Origin: G965215225 sp965215225
GTDB taxonomy: Bacteria; Pseudomonadota; Gammaproteobacteria; CBDBNL01; JAAOII01
Direction: 5' to 3'
Length of the DNA: 64,000 nt
Assembly: GCA_965215225.1 (NCBI GenBank)
Contig: OZ244039.1
Location: 1,550,001 to 1,614,000, forward strand
In this document: positions 54,098-62,475 of the stretch, in pieces
Numbering within the stretch: position 1 is the stretch's first letter
Layout of the letters: each line of letters opens with the position of its first letter
Translations under genes and position numbers: made by a program
Notes under the pieces: generated by a model
The model's database searches: none
What the model saw: the letters and a program-made list of their open reading frames with translations, nothing else
Told to the model about the DNA's origin: nothing

Positions 54098-55905
54098 AGA
54101 TCGGTCACATCTAAATACAGCTTTATACTTTGACCTGGATATATATATTTGGCTCTGGCACGAGAAGCATTCCATTTTGCCAAATCACTTGGACTAGTAT
54201 TAAACTTAGCCGCAATACTATGAAGCGAGTCTCCTCGCCTGACCCGGTAATAAACACTTCTCATCACCTTTCTATTATAGTCGGCAGCAAGATAAACGGC
54301 TGGCTCGGCAGCAGAAAATCGCTGGGCTACTATTAGGTTTTGGCCTGGGTAGATCAACCGACTAGACTTAAGTCTATTCCATTGCTGGAGCTGCTGAATG
54401 GATACTCCATAGGCGCGCGACAAGCCCCAAAGGGTATCGCCACGCCGAACCCTATGATATAAATGAGTATATTGCCGTTCGACATACTGAGGCGGTCCCG
54501 CTTCCAACTGGCTAAAATCAATATCCTGGTTATCTCTATCTAAAGGCAGAATAATATACTGGCCAGCAGCTACCTTCTTGATGTCATTTAGTGCTGCTAT
54601 ATCATCTCTGGTAATGCCAAATCTATCAGCAATATCTGTCACCTCTTCTTGATGCTGCACCTGATAGCTTAGCCAACGGGTTTCATCGCCAAGCTCCATA
54701 TTTGCAATGACCTCTTTCACCTTCTCTTCATCATCAACTGGGATAAGCAAGGACCCCTGGCTGGGAGGACTAAGCCATTGATTATGAGCCGCATTTAGTA
54801 AGAAAAACTCCTCCTCATCAAGATCTGCCGTTTCAATTAGTTCGGCAAAGGATAGCTGATGAGGGCTAGCCACCTTAGTCCAATAAGGAATCGCATCTAT
54901 AGGAGTTATGCCCAGCTGGGCGCGGTGAGGACGGGAAAAGAGACGACTATAAGCAATGAGACGAGGAACATATTTTTGCGTCTCACGCGGCAAGCGAAGA
55001 TGCCAATAGTCAGTCGGCCTCTTATATTTGCGATTATAGGCTATGGCTCTATTCACCCTACGAGGCCCAGCATTATAGGCTGCCAAAGCAAGCTCCCAGT
55101 TATCATAATAATCATAGAGGTCTTCGAGATGATCTAAGGCTGCCTGAGTGGAAGCCTCAAGGTCGCGCCGCTCAGAATACCACCAGCCATCAACTAAACC
55201 ATAGGCCTTTCCCGTTGAACGAGTGAATTGCCATAAGCCAGATGCACCAGCTGGCGAATAGGCATAAGGGTCATAGGTGCTTTCCACTGCTGGCAAGAGA
55301 GCTAGTTCCATCGGCAAGCCTCTCTTGTCTATTTCTTCATAGATATAATAAAGAAAAGGATGGGCTCTATCATTAATACTAAGCAATAGGTCTTTTCTCG
55401 CCATCAAGAAGTCTATCTGTGCTTTTACTCGTCTGTTGTTGTAAAGTCGGGGGGCGAATTTATAGTCTGCTTCAATCAGGTCCCAAAGATTAACGGGTGG
55501 CAGGCTATTTTCATCTGGTTCTAATGAAGAGGCAAGTTCCCTACCAGCTTCTTCAACAGAGAATGAATCCTTCTGTATTGTCTCAGACATTGTCTCAAGT
55601 GCTATCTCAGATAGTGTCTTATATACTAGCTCGGACAGTGGCTCAGCTGCCGCCTCAGATATTGTCTCATTTGTTGTCTCAGCTAGGGTCTCAGGTGTCG
55701 CCTCAGACATTGCCTCGGGGGCTATCTCAGTTAAGCTATCAGATGCCGTCTCAGACATTGTTGTTGTCTCAGGCGCTGTCTCAGACCTTGCCGCCGTCTC
55801 AGCTAGGGACTGAGGCTTTGCAAAAGTAAAAGCCCACTTCTCTGCTATAGTCGTGCAAGAAGAAGACATTAAAGACAATGCTATTAATAGAAATATGAAT
55901 CTCAT
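54094..55905 (-). CDS. mltD: Membrane-bound lytic murein transglycosylase D with LysM domains
   Basis: The 603-aa protein has a signal peptide with lipobox (LMSSSC) at residues about 12-17, so it is a lipoprotein. Residues about 35-120 form an unusual Ser/Thr/Glu repeat (SETAPET, SEATPETLAETTNE, SEIALETMSET). The catalytic domain (about 180-330) has the Glu in LLPAVESTYDPYAYSPAGAS and GLWQFTRSTGKAYGL. Three LysM domains follow (about 415-460, 483-528 and 552-597; for example YRVRRGDSLHSIAAKFNTSP). It cleaves the murein glycan to 1,6-anhydro ends. The low-complexity linker is not usual for MltD. Confidence 0.9.
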   Translation of the reverse strand: MRFIFLLIALSLMSSSCTTIAEKWAFTFAKPQSLAETAARSETAPETTTMSETASDSLTEIAPEAMSEATPETLAETTNETISEAAAEPLSELVYKTLSEIALETMSETIQKDSFSVEEAGRELASSLEPDENSLPPVNLWDLIEADYKFAPRLYNNRRVKAQIDFLMARKDLLLSINDRAHPFLYYIYEEIDKRGLPMELALLPAVESTYDPYAYSPAGASGLWQFTRSTGKAYGLVDGWWYSERRDLEASTQAALDHLEDLYDYYDNWELALAAYNAGPRRVNRAIAYNRKYKRPTDYWHLRLPRETQKYVPRLIAYSRLFSRPHRAQLGITPIDAIPYWTKVASPHQLSFAELIETADLDEEEFFLLNAAHNQWLSPPSQGSLLIPVDDEEKVKEVIANMELGDETRWLSYQVQHQEEVTDIADRFGITRDDIAALNDIKKVAAGQYIILPLDRDNQDIDFSQLEAGPPQYVERQYTHLYHRVRRGDTLWGLSRAYGVSIQQLQQWNRLKSSRLIYPGQNLIVAQRFSAAEPAVYLAADYNRKVMRSVYYRVRRGDSLHSIAAKFNTSPSDLAKWNASRARAKYIYPGQSIKLYLDVTDL

Positions 55906-55911
55906 TATTGT

Positions 55912-56080
55912 TAATGATTTATTAAGCGGATATTATATGCAAATATAATTTTTTTTAGTTTTTTTCTTCCCTTATTATTCCCTTATTAGACTTGCAGCCT
56001 ATGCGGATAATGAAGGAGGAGCTTTTTTCTTCCCTTATTATTCCCCTATTAGCCCCATTAGACTCCCTAGCTCTATTCCC
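55912..56080. other. Divergent intergenic region mltD/sat
   Basis: It contains a TATAAT-like box for mltD (about 55930-55936, minus strand) and a 20-bp direct repeat, TTTTTCTTCCCTTATTATTC (about 55959 and 56026). The rest shows no gene. Confidence 0.4.
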
Positions 56081-56086
56081 TATAAT
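56081..56086 (+). promoter_or_regulatory. Predicted -10 box of sat, leaderless arrangement
   Basis: TATAAT is followed by AGCCTC and then ATG 56093, the same 6-nt spacing as at dcd (TATAAT, AGCGAA, ATG). Transcription should begin at or next to the ATG. Confidence 0.6.
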
Positions 56087-56092
56087 AGCCTC

Positions 56093-57238
56093 ATGGAAAT
56101 TATCAGACCCTATGGCGGCAAATTACTGCCTCTATTGACTAGCGAAGAAGAGGCAAACCACTGGCAAGCCCGCAAAGATCTCAAGAAGATTGTTTTAAGT
56201 TCGCGCGAACTTGGCGACCTAATGATGATGGGCATAGGCGGTTTTTCTCCCTTAAGAGGCTATATGTCCCATGATGACTGGAAGTCCGTGTGTGTTGAAA
56301 TGAAGATGGCTGATGGTCTGTTCTGGCCTATCCCAATCACTCTATCCACTGATGCCGCCGAATCACTAAAAATAGGCGACCAGCTGCTCTTATTAGCAGC
56401 CGACCAAACTCCCATGGGACTATTGAACCTAGAAGATAAGTATAAACCAGATAAGCAATTAGAAGTGAAGAATGTCTTTGGCACAGATGATATCAAGCAT
56501 CCGGGAGTCGCCAGTGTCTTTCAACATAATGAAACCTATCTAGGCGGCGCGGTTAAGGTCTTTAGCCGCGGACCTCTGGCAACTGAATTCCCCCATCTTT
56601 ACCTCAGCCCTGAAGAGACAAGAAAGACCTTCACCAAATTAGGTTGGCAAACCATTGCCGCTTTCCAAACCCGCAACCCACTTCACCGAGCTCATGAATA
56701 TCTCACCAAGATGGCGCTAGAGCTCTGTGATGGCGTCCTTATCCACTCTCTATTAGGAAACCTAAAAGCAGGTGACATTCCAGCGAAGGTGAGAGTCCAA
56801 GCAATAGAAGCCCTTATTGAACACTATTATGTTCCTGGCAGTGTAGTTAATGCCGGCTATCCTCTGGATATGCGCTATGCGGGGCCTCGCGAAGCCCTTC
56901 TCCATGCACTCTTTCGCCAAAACTATGGCTGCACCCACCTCATTGTTGGCAGAGACCATGCTGGGGTTGGTAGCTATTATGCGCCTTTTGCCGCTCATGA
57001 GATCTTCTCCCAAACCGACTCACTAGACATTCAACCACTAAAAATGACGACCGCCTTTTGGTGCCGCAAGTGCGATACCATGGCAACAGAACGCAGCTGT
57101 CCCCATCCAGCTGAAGACCACCTATACCTATCTGGTACTCGTCTGCGCGAACTACTCGCCTCAAATCAAAAGGTGCCAGATCATTTCAGCCGCCCCCAAG
57201 TGATAGAAATATTAAAAGCCTATTATCAGAACCTATAG
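56093..57238 (+). CDS. sat: Sulfate adenylyltransferase (ATP sulfurylase, Sat type)
   Basis: The 381-aa protein has the PUA-like N-terminal domain and the catalytic domain with QTRNPLHRAHEYLTK (HxxH) and the GRDHAGVGSYY motif of PF01747. KCDTMATERSCPHPAEDHLY is a Cys-rich segment as in dissimilatory Sat. The enzyme links sulfate and APS; in sulfur-oxidising bacteria this type forms ATP from APS. No APS reductase or sulfur-oxidation gene lies near it, so direction cannot be decided here. The 3' end overlaps that of gltX by 13 bp in convergent orientation. Confidence 0.92.
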   Translation: MEIIRPYGGKLLPLLTSEEEANHWQARKDLKKIVLSSRELGDLMMMGIGGFSPLRGYMSHDDWKSVCVEMKMADGLFWPIPITLSTDAAESLKIGDQLLLLAADQTPMGLLNLEDKYKPDKQLEVKNVFGTDDIKHPGVASVFQHNETYLGGAVKVFSRGPLATEFPHLYLSPEETRKTFTKLGWQTIAAFQTRNPLHRAHEYLTKMALELCDGVLIHSLLGNLKAGDIPAKVRVQAIEALIEHYYVPGSVVNAGYPLDMRYAGPREALLHALFRQNYGCTHLIVGRDHAGVGSYYAPFAAHEIFSQTDSLDIQPLKMTTAFWCRKCDTMATERSCPHPAEDHLYLSGTRLRELLASNQKVPDHFSRPQVIEILKAYYQNL

Positions 57239-58644
57239 CTTGCAGCCGCTTTCAGCCGTTTGGTAACCTCTTCCTTACCCATCAGAGCCACCAGACCATC
57301 TAGAGCCGGACCAGAAGAAGCACCAGTAAGAGCCAAACGAAGAGGAAGAAATAACTCCTTACCCTTCTTGCCGGTCTGCTCACCAAGCGCTTGAATCCAC
57401 TTTTGCCATCCATTAGGATCATAGAACCGACAAAATAGGCTCTCGGCAGTGTGGAAAAAATCGCCTTGATCGAACCACTTTTTGTCCTTCTTAGTGATAT
57501 TAAAATTGGGCGAGGCGAAGACTATATCCGCCCAAGCCATTGCTTCATCAGGCAAGAGGATGTTAGCCGAAACTACCGCAGCAAAAAGTTCTCTATGCTC
57601 ATCAGGCACCTTATCTCCCACCCTCATTGCCAGCCAAGACCAAAGTTCAGCAGGACTCATCCTCGTCAGTGCTTGCCTTTGCCAATAATTAAGTTGGCTG
57701 GACTCATACCTAGCCAAAGCCTGAACTAGCCTTTCTAAGCTAAACTGGCTAACTAGCTCATCAAGGCTTAGCAGCTCATCTACCCCATAGCTACAACCCA
57801 ACCGAGCGAGATAATTCACTATTGCCAGAGGCAAATAGCCATCATCAATAAGGGAACGGATTGAACGACTACCATTTCGTTTGGATAGCGGGCGACCATC
57901 ATCGCCAGCCAATATAGAAATATGACCATAGGTAGGAGGCGACAAACCAAGGGCATTCAGAACGACCAGCTGGCGTGGCGTATTGGTAAGATGGTCTTCC
58001 CCCCGTAAGACACAATCTATCTTCATCAGGGCATCATCAATCGCATTAGCAAATAGAAAAGCTGGGTTACCATCGGAGCGCCGAATAATGAAATCCCCCA
58101 GATGCTTACCATAAAAGACCTGCTTGCCCCTCACCAGATCCTCAAAAGACAAGATAGCATCATCCTCTACTTTCATCCTTAAGGCTGGTTTTTCACCTGC
58201 CGCTAATCGGTCCTTTATTTCCTCAGGACTTAAAGAACGGCAGCTGCCGGAATAACGAGGAGGCTCGCCAGCTGCCAGCTGTCTTTTACGCGCCAATTTA
58301 AGAATTGCCTGGCTACAAAAACAAGGATAAGCCAGCCCTTGCTTTTCTAATTCAGCATAAAAATTAGCATAGATTTCCTTACGTTCGGCTTGGCTATAGG
58401 GGCTATAGTCTCCCCCCTTATCTCCTCCCTTATCCGGCCCTTCATCCCAGCTGATATTGAGACTACTAAGGTCTTCATAGATGGCATCAACATATTCCGA
58501 CCTAGACCTTTGCTCATCTGTATCCTCCATCCGTAACACAAATGCTCCCCTTTGCTTATGCGCCGCCAGATAATTAAACAGCGCGGTGCGACAATTGCCC
58601 GGATGCATGAGTCCAGTCGGACTGGGAGCAAAACGAGTTCTCAA
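57226..58644 (-). CDS. gltX: Glutamyl-tRNA synthetase
   Basis: The 472-aa protein starts MRTRFAPSPTGLMHPGNCRT, where HPGN takes the place of the class I HIGH motif. The second signature is PLSKRNGSRSIRSLIDDGYL (KMSKS-type, LSKRN). The bacterial GluRS layout is complete: catalytic core, connective insertion with RGEDHLTNTPRQLVVLNALG, and a helical anticodon-binding C-terminus. HPGN and LSKRN deviate a little from the usual residues. The insertion carries CFCSQ, which could be part of a zinc site. The gene is convergent with sat. Confidence 0.9.
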   Translation of the reverse strand: MRTRFAPSPTGLMHPGNCRTALFNYLAAHKQRGAFVLRMEDTDEQRSRSEYVDAIYEDLSSLNISWDEGPDKGGDKGGDYSPYSQAERKEIYANFYAELEKQGLAYPCFCSQAILKLARKRQLAAGEPPRYSGSCRSLSPEEIKDRLAAGEKPALRMKVEDDAILSFEDLVRGKQVFYGKHLGDFIIRRSDGNPAFLFANAIDDALMKIDCVLRGEDHLTNTPRQLVVLNALGLSPPTYGHISILAGDDGRPLSKRNGSRSIRSLIDDGYLPLAIVNYLARLGCSYGVDELLSLDELVSQFSLERLVQALARYESSQLNYWQRQALTRMSPAELWSWLAMRVGDKVPDEHRELFAAVVSANILLPDEAMAWADIVFASPNFNITKKDKKWFDQGDFFHTAESLFCRFYDPNGWQKWIQALGEQTGKKGKELFLPLRLALTGASSGPALDGLVALMGKEEVTKRLKAAASYRF

Positions 58645-58737
58645 CAGAAAAGGGCTTTAATTACTCTGAAATTATTTTGATGAATTACTTTGATGTCAGA
58701 ATCTGGTTCAACCGATGACCCTGTCAAGAAGATAACT

Positions 58738-59361
58738 CTATTTATAGTAGGCATTGGTGCGATCACTGTGATCAGTCGCATCCTTGATTCCACGAAGAGT
58801 GGGCACTTTTTCAAGTAGGGTTCTTTCAACTCCTTGCTTCAAAGTGACATCTATCATGCCGCAACCCTGACAACCACCACCAAATTGTAAAATTGCGATG
58901 GTCTCTTTCTCTTCTAAACCAACCAGACTCACAACCCCGCCATGAGACGCCAGCGCGGGATTAATCTCGTTATAAAGAACATAGTTCACCTGATCACTAA
59001 TAGGGCTGTCCTTATCTACTCTTAGCATCTTGGCGTGAGGTGCCTTAATAGTGAGCTGCCCGCCAAAATCATCCTTTTGATAATCTATCAATGCCTCTTT
59101 GAGATAACGCAAACTCTTCCTTTCAATGAAAAAATTGAATGGCATCTCGGCAACCATAAGGTCATCCTTCTCCTCATCACCAGGCGGGCAATAAGCCAAG
59201 CAGGTCTCAGCATTAGGAGTGCCCGGCTGAAGAACAAAAACCCGCACGCCCATATCCTTCTCATCCTTTTCCTCCTTTTCTTTAACCAACTTGGTCAGAT
59301 AAGCTTGGGCAGCAGAAGTGATATTAATATAGTCTTTCTCTAGAGAATCGTGTCCTTTCAT
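58738..59361 (-). CDS. nfuA: Fe-S cluster biogenesis protein NfuA
   Basis: The 207-aa protein has an N-terminal A-type-like domain (ITSAAQAYLTKLV, VRVFVLQPGTPNAETCLAYC) and a C-terminal Nfu domain (NPALASHGGVVSLVGLEEKE) with the cluster-binding CxxC in FGGGCQGCGMIDVTLKQG. It carries [4Fe-4S] clusters to target enzymes. Domain order and length agree with gammaproteobacterial NfuA. A TATAAT-like box stands about 30 nt before the ATG on the minus strand. The 93 bp between it and gltX hold no gene. Confidence 0.93.
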   Translation of the reverse strand: MKGHDSLEKDYINITSAAQAYLTKLVKEKEEKDEKDMGVRVFVLQPGTPNAETCLAYCPPGDEEKDDLMVAEMPFNFFIERKSLRYLKEALIDYQKDDFGGQLTIKAPHAKMLRVDKDSPISDQVNYVLYNEINPALASHGGVVSLVGLEEKETIAILQFGGGCQGCGMIDVTLKQGVERTLLEKVPTLRGIKDATDHSDRTNAYYK

Positions 59362-59499
59362 CAGATAAAAATGCTGTGTCTCTTTAATTATATCCTATGA
59401 ATTTACATTTAAAGAAAGAACTATTGCCTTTGCGAACAACAATCCACTAAGCAACGACCTTTAATGTTTAATTGCTTTTAATAGGATCGAGTTAATGTT

Positions 59500-59964
59500 T
59501 TATTTATTTTTTCCTTTCCAACTATCTTTAAGTGTAGGTACTATTCGAATGATAATTAATACAAGTAAGATACCAATTAATATAAGTAAGACAATAATCA
59601 CACAAAGAATAATACGCAGAGGGGTTTTTATTGTTTGTATTAAGTTGGTCAATTCATTAATGAATATAGATCCGTCATTAACAAGCGTGCTTGAATCATT
59701 AATAAGTGTATTTGAATTATCAATAAGTTCTGGGATTTCATGAGAGATTAGTTCAGTAGTATTTGTTAGTAGAAAGCTTAAATCTCTTATTGTTTCATAC
59801 CGCAAGGCCATTGAAAGTTTATCAAAGTCTTTTGCTATCTTCGCCGCACTACGAGATATTCCACTCATATCGACTTTCACAATTGCTCCCAAACTACTAT
59901 TGGGAAAAATTCCTATAAACAAGAATAGCAATAATAGATTACTAGTTTTTCTAATTTTTTTCAT
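59500..59964 (-). CDS. Small membrane protein with helical ectodomain (trio member 1)
   Basis: The 154-aa protein has a signal-like N-terminus (MKKIRKTSNLLLLFLFIGIF, then PNSSLGA). A helical region (about 30-105) with heptad-like Asn/Ser/Leu spacing (ELIDNSNTLINDSSTLVNDG) follows, and then a long hydrophobic segment (LRIILCVIIVLLILIGILLV) and a basic tail. It resembles the protein at 61464-61862 in layout and shares with it and 60096-61088 the same 5' leader. I do not recognise a family. It is probably an inner-membrane protein facing the periplasm. Confidence 0.55.
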   Translation of the reverse strand: MKKIRKTSNLLLLFLFIGIFPNSSLGAIVKVDMSGISRSAAKIAKDFDKLSMALRYETIRDLSFLLTNTTELISHEIPELIDNSNTLINDSSTLVNDGSIFINELTNLIQTIKTPLRIILCVIIVLLILIGILLVLIIIRIVPTLKDSWKGKNK

Positions 59965-59965
59965 A

Positions 59966-60010
59966 TTTGTTCCTCAGTTTTTATCATCGGAGCACTACTA
60001 TACCATTTAG
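59966..60010 (-). promoter_or_regulatory. Shared promoter/leader of the membrane trio (copy 1)
   Basis: On the minus strand TAAATGG-TATAGT is followed by GATGATAAAAACTGAGGAAC and then the ATG at 59964. The -10 box is at 59997-60002. The same string ATAAAAACTGAG(G/A)AAC recurs before the other two genes of the group. Confidence 0.65.
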
Positions 60011-60095
60011 GTACGGAGGCCTTTGGTTAAATTATTTGTTAGTCCCTTTTCTACTTGTAATTATGTTCTTGGAAATCTTGTTGCGGGCAGGTCTT

Positions 60096-61088
60096 CTATG
60101 GGGAAAACAGCTCTTGATTTTCTCGTTTGAATGCTTCAAAAGCCTTGGTTGTCAAGAAGACTTCTTGCCTAAGTTGAGTGACGTTTAGAGAGGATGAACT
60201 TGTTATAGATCCGTCTAAATTTTCTATTTCATAACTCGGTAACGTTTCTGCTATTTCCTTAAGGCTTGTCCCTACTCCGGCAAGTCTTGTTCTAATGGAA
60301 TCCTCCACTGCTTCTTCTAAAAGGCTATCACCCTTTTCCACCTCTTCCTTTATTTTGTTAATGTTTCTTTCTGCTCCAGCAAGACTTGTTTCAATTGAGT
60401 GCTTTACTTTTCCAAAGTCGCTACCGGACTCCCCCACCGTTTTGTTTATGTCATTAAGGCTTATCTCTACTCCGGCAAGTCTTGTTCTAATGGAATCCTG
60501 CGCGGCTTTTCCTAAAAGGCTACCAGCCCTTTCCACCGTTTTGTTTATCTCCTCAAGGTTTCTTTGGGCGCCCGCAAGGCTGGTTTTAATGGAATCCTCC
60601 GCGACTTTTATTATTTCATCACTTGTTATTCGATTATTCACCAGTGTTTCTGCTAGTAGTATTTCAGGATTCGCCAGCACTTCTTCTATTTTTTTTCCTA
60701 TATTCTCAAATTTCGCACGTATTCCTTCAATATCTTCTTTTATTGTTGGATCTGGATTTAAATCCAGTATATCAGCTAATACGCCAACCATCTCTTCAGA
60801 TCCCTCATCCCATCTTCGCATTTCACCATAACTATCAAGAAAAGATTGGAACGTATACGCATTCCTAACTGTATTTTCAATGATTATATCAATTTTGAAA
60901 TTGAGGTCATTAACATCTTTCACAAGTTCTGTATTGATTCGATCAACAGTTTTTTTTATTTCTCCGATATTTTTTATTTCAAAAGGATAAAGAATAATTC
61001 CTATTATTGTTGCGATAAGAGCAACGCCCTCAAGGATAGTTATCACTTTAAGAAAAGTTTCCGATCGACTTTGATAAACTCTTTTCAT
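60096..61088 (-). CDS. Membrane-anchored coiled-coil repeat protein (trio member 2)
   Basis: The 330-aa protein has an N-terminal membrane segment (VITILEGVALIATIIGIILY) and then a helical body. Between about 165 and 285 are four repeats of 34-38 residues built on DSI(R/K)T(R/S)LAG(V/A), then L--IN/K-TVE--GSLL. The shape is that of a long coiled coil, anchored at the membrane. The end has a Ser-rich patch (SITSSSSLNVTQLRQEV). No enzymatic motif is visible. It is flanked by two smaller proteins with the same leader, so the three may act together, perhaps as a structural or sensing complex; this is inference. Confidence 0.55.
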   Translation of the reverse strand: MKRVYQSRSETFLKVITILEGVALIATIIGIILYPFEIKNIGEIKKTVDRINTELVKDVNDLNFKIDIIIENTVRNAYTFQSFLDSYGEMRRWDEGSEEMVGVLADILDLNPDPTIKEDIEGIRAKFENIGKKIEEVLANPEILLAETLVNNRITSDEIIKVAEDSIKTSLAGAQRNLEEINKTVERAGSLLGKAAQDSIRTRLAGVEISLNDINKTVGESGSDFGKVKHSIETSLAGAERNINKIKEEVEKGDSLLEEAVEDSIRTRLAGVGTSLKEIAETLPSYEIENLDGSITSSSSLNVTQLRQEVFLTTKAFEAFKRENQELFSP

Positions 61089-61091
61089 TTT

Positions 61092-61147
61092 TTCATAATG
61101 GTTTCTCAGTTTTTATCATGTCGCCGGCGGGTGTATTATATCATTTA
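61092..61147 (-). promoter_or_regulatory. Shared promoter/leader of the membrane trio (copy 2)
   Basis: TATAAT on the minus strand (61135-61140) is followed by GGCGACATGATAAAAACTGA, GAAACC and the ATG at 61088. The loop before the ATG contains CCGCCGGCG, not seen in the other copies. Confidence 0.6.
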
Positions 61148-61148
61148 A

Positions 61149-61463
61149 GTATGAAAGCTTGTTTCTTTGTAAAACAATACCAACATCTCAGCACCTCCTA
61201 CCATAAGACTCCCTATCAAAATCTTCTCTATTCCATGTTTCATATTCAAGTAATAATCCCTGCGACGTTATACTCATGGGTTAGCTTATGGCGGAGTGAG
61301 GTTCAGTTCCAAAAATCTGGCCGCCTACTCGAACATTGGGTGGCGGCCAACTCTTTGCTTCTTGCAAAGTTACTGCCAAATTCACTTCATTTAAAAATTA
61401 ATTGCTTCAAACCTAACTAACAATGAGAAATACCCTTTCGGCGCTGTTGGCTTGAAATCGTAT
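61149..61463. other. Intergenic stretch without recognised features
   Basis: A frame of 100 codons runs through it on the plus strand but shows no signal, motif or ribosome site. I see a short inverted repeat (GGCCGCCTA and GGGTGGCGGCC) near 61320-61350. No RNA gene was recognised. Confidence 0.35.
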
Positions 61464-61862
61464 TTATTTATGTTGCCTTAAGACTTTGGTATTTATTTGA
61501 TAAATTAAATACGTTAAATAAATTAAAAGAGACAAGTTAAGGAACATAAAAAACACGAATATTATAGCCACATAACCGAACCTATCGATTAATCTATTTG
61601 CATTATTTATGAGACTGTTAGATTGAATTAAAGCAACTTGAGTTTGATCCATTATTATTTCCACATCTTGATCATATTTTCCTAAGAGAGTGCTCGCTCT
61701 GGTTGCAGCTTCATTTACAGCTCCCATTGCTCGGTCAACGTCTCTTTCCATATCTTGATGAAAAATCGCTCCTACTTGAGGGGATATACCAGTTATAGTT
61801 AAGACGGTGAGCATAGCGAGAAGAATTTGCTTAACTTTTAAAAATTGACTTATTTTTTTCAT
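61464..61862 (-). CDS. Small membrane protein with helical ectodomain (trio member 3)
   Basis: The 132-aa protein has a signal region (MKKISQFLKVKQILLAMLTV...), an ectodomain of about 60 residues with helix-forming Ala/Asn/Leu spacing (VDRAMGAVNEAATRASTLLG, QSNSLINNANRLID), and a C-terminal hydrophobic segment (YVAIIFVFFMFLNLSLLIYL). The pattern Asn-x-Leu-Ile-Asn recurs in trio member 1. It shares the leader with the other two. Function is unknown. Confidence 0.5.
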   Translation of the reverse strand: MKKISQFLKVKQILLAMLTVLTITGISPQVGAIFHQDMERDVDRAMGAVNEAATRASTLLGKYDQDVEIIMDQTQVALIQSNSLINNANRLIDRFGYVAIIFVFFMFLNLSLLIYLTYLIYQINTKVLRQHK

Positions 61863-61900
61863 AATAGTTCCTCAGTTTTTACCAGGTGAGCATTATACCA
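61863..61900 (-). promoter_or_regulatory. Shared promoter/leader of the membrane trio (copy 3)
   Basis: TATAAT on the minus strand (61892-61897) is followed by GCTCACCTGGTAAAAACTGA, GGAACT and the ATG at 61862. It is the clearest of the three copies. An IS30 fragment begins directly upstream, at 61902. Confidence 0.65.
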
Positions 61901-61901
61901 C

Positions 61902-62062
61902 GTGAATTTGCATTATAAGTGCATCACCTCTTTGCTTGGATGGGATTATACAATCCCATCCAAGCAAATCAACAAAGAGGTTTTACAATGTGTAAAAAGC
62001 ATTATACCCATCTTTCAGAGAAAGAACGAGCGATAATAGAGAAAGTGAGAAAAGGCGAAGGC
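61902..62062 (+). mobile_element. IS30 5' fragment
   Basis: The left inverted repeat GTGAATTTGCATTATAAGTG (then CATCACC), the CTTGGATGGGATTAT palindrome and the first 25 codons of the transposase (MCKKHYTHLSEKERAIIEKV) are present; the rest is missing. From 62063 to 62250 I see no gene. Confidence 0.75.
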
Positions 62063-62254
62063 AAAACTCAGCCCCTAAAAAACTAAGACAGCCATTGATA
62101 ATAGTTAATAAGGGGAAAGAATATATCCTTAATATAAGCCTGAACAAGAATGAGAAATAGTCTATTAATCTATGCATCTAATCTCTTATATTTAAATGAA
62201 CCTTTGATTATTCTAGCTAATAGAAGCCTGAGGTTGAAATTGAGAGGGTAATCA

Positions 62255-62475
62255 AAATAAGCAAGGAAGCAGCTTAGCTAAACGGGTCTAGTTGGAGTGG
62301 GTCTTATCCTAACCGTTTTAGCTGAAGCTAGGGAAGGAGATTAGCCAAACGGGGCTAGTTGGAGTGCCTCTGTCCTAGCCGTCTCGGTTGAAGTTAGGGA
62401 AGCAGATTGTTTAAACAGGTCTTAGTTGGAGTGCCTCTGTCCTAGCTGTTTGGGTTGAAGCTAGGGAAGCAGCTG
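62255..62475. repeat. Tandem reiteration of the lipoprotein 3' end, about 3.5 units of 66 bp
   Basis: Units start near 62262, 62328, 62394 and 62461 with G(C/T)TAGGGAAG(C/G)AG. Each contains a copy of the final coding bases of the adjacent lipoprotein gene (on the coding strand AACTAGACCCGTTTAGCT, compare NQTRLDQLLP and stop) plus CACTCCAACTAG and GACAGAGGCA. Stop codons interrupt the units. The organisation parallels the 54-bp arrays near the other lipoproteins, but the unit is different. Confidence 0.8.

Noticed and set aside
58641..58829. Small minus-strand frame between gltX and nfuA (62 codons)
   Set aside because: It overlaps the nfuA 3' end in another frame and has no ribosome site or motif.
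61118..61420. Plus-strand frame of 100 codons
   Set aside because: It starts inside the leader of the trio gene, has mixed composition and no similarity that I recognise.
61983..62177. Minus-strand frame of 64 codons rich in Leu/Phe
   Set aside because: It is antisense to the IS30 fragment; hydrophobic bias comes from AT-rich DNA.
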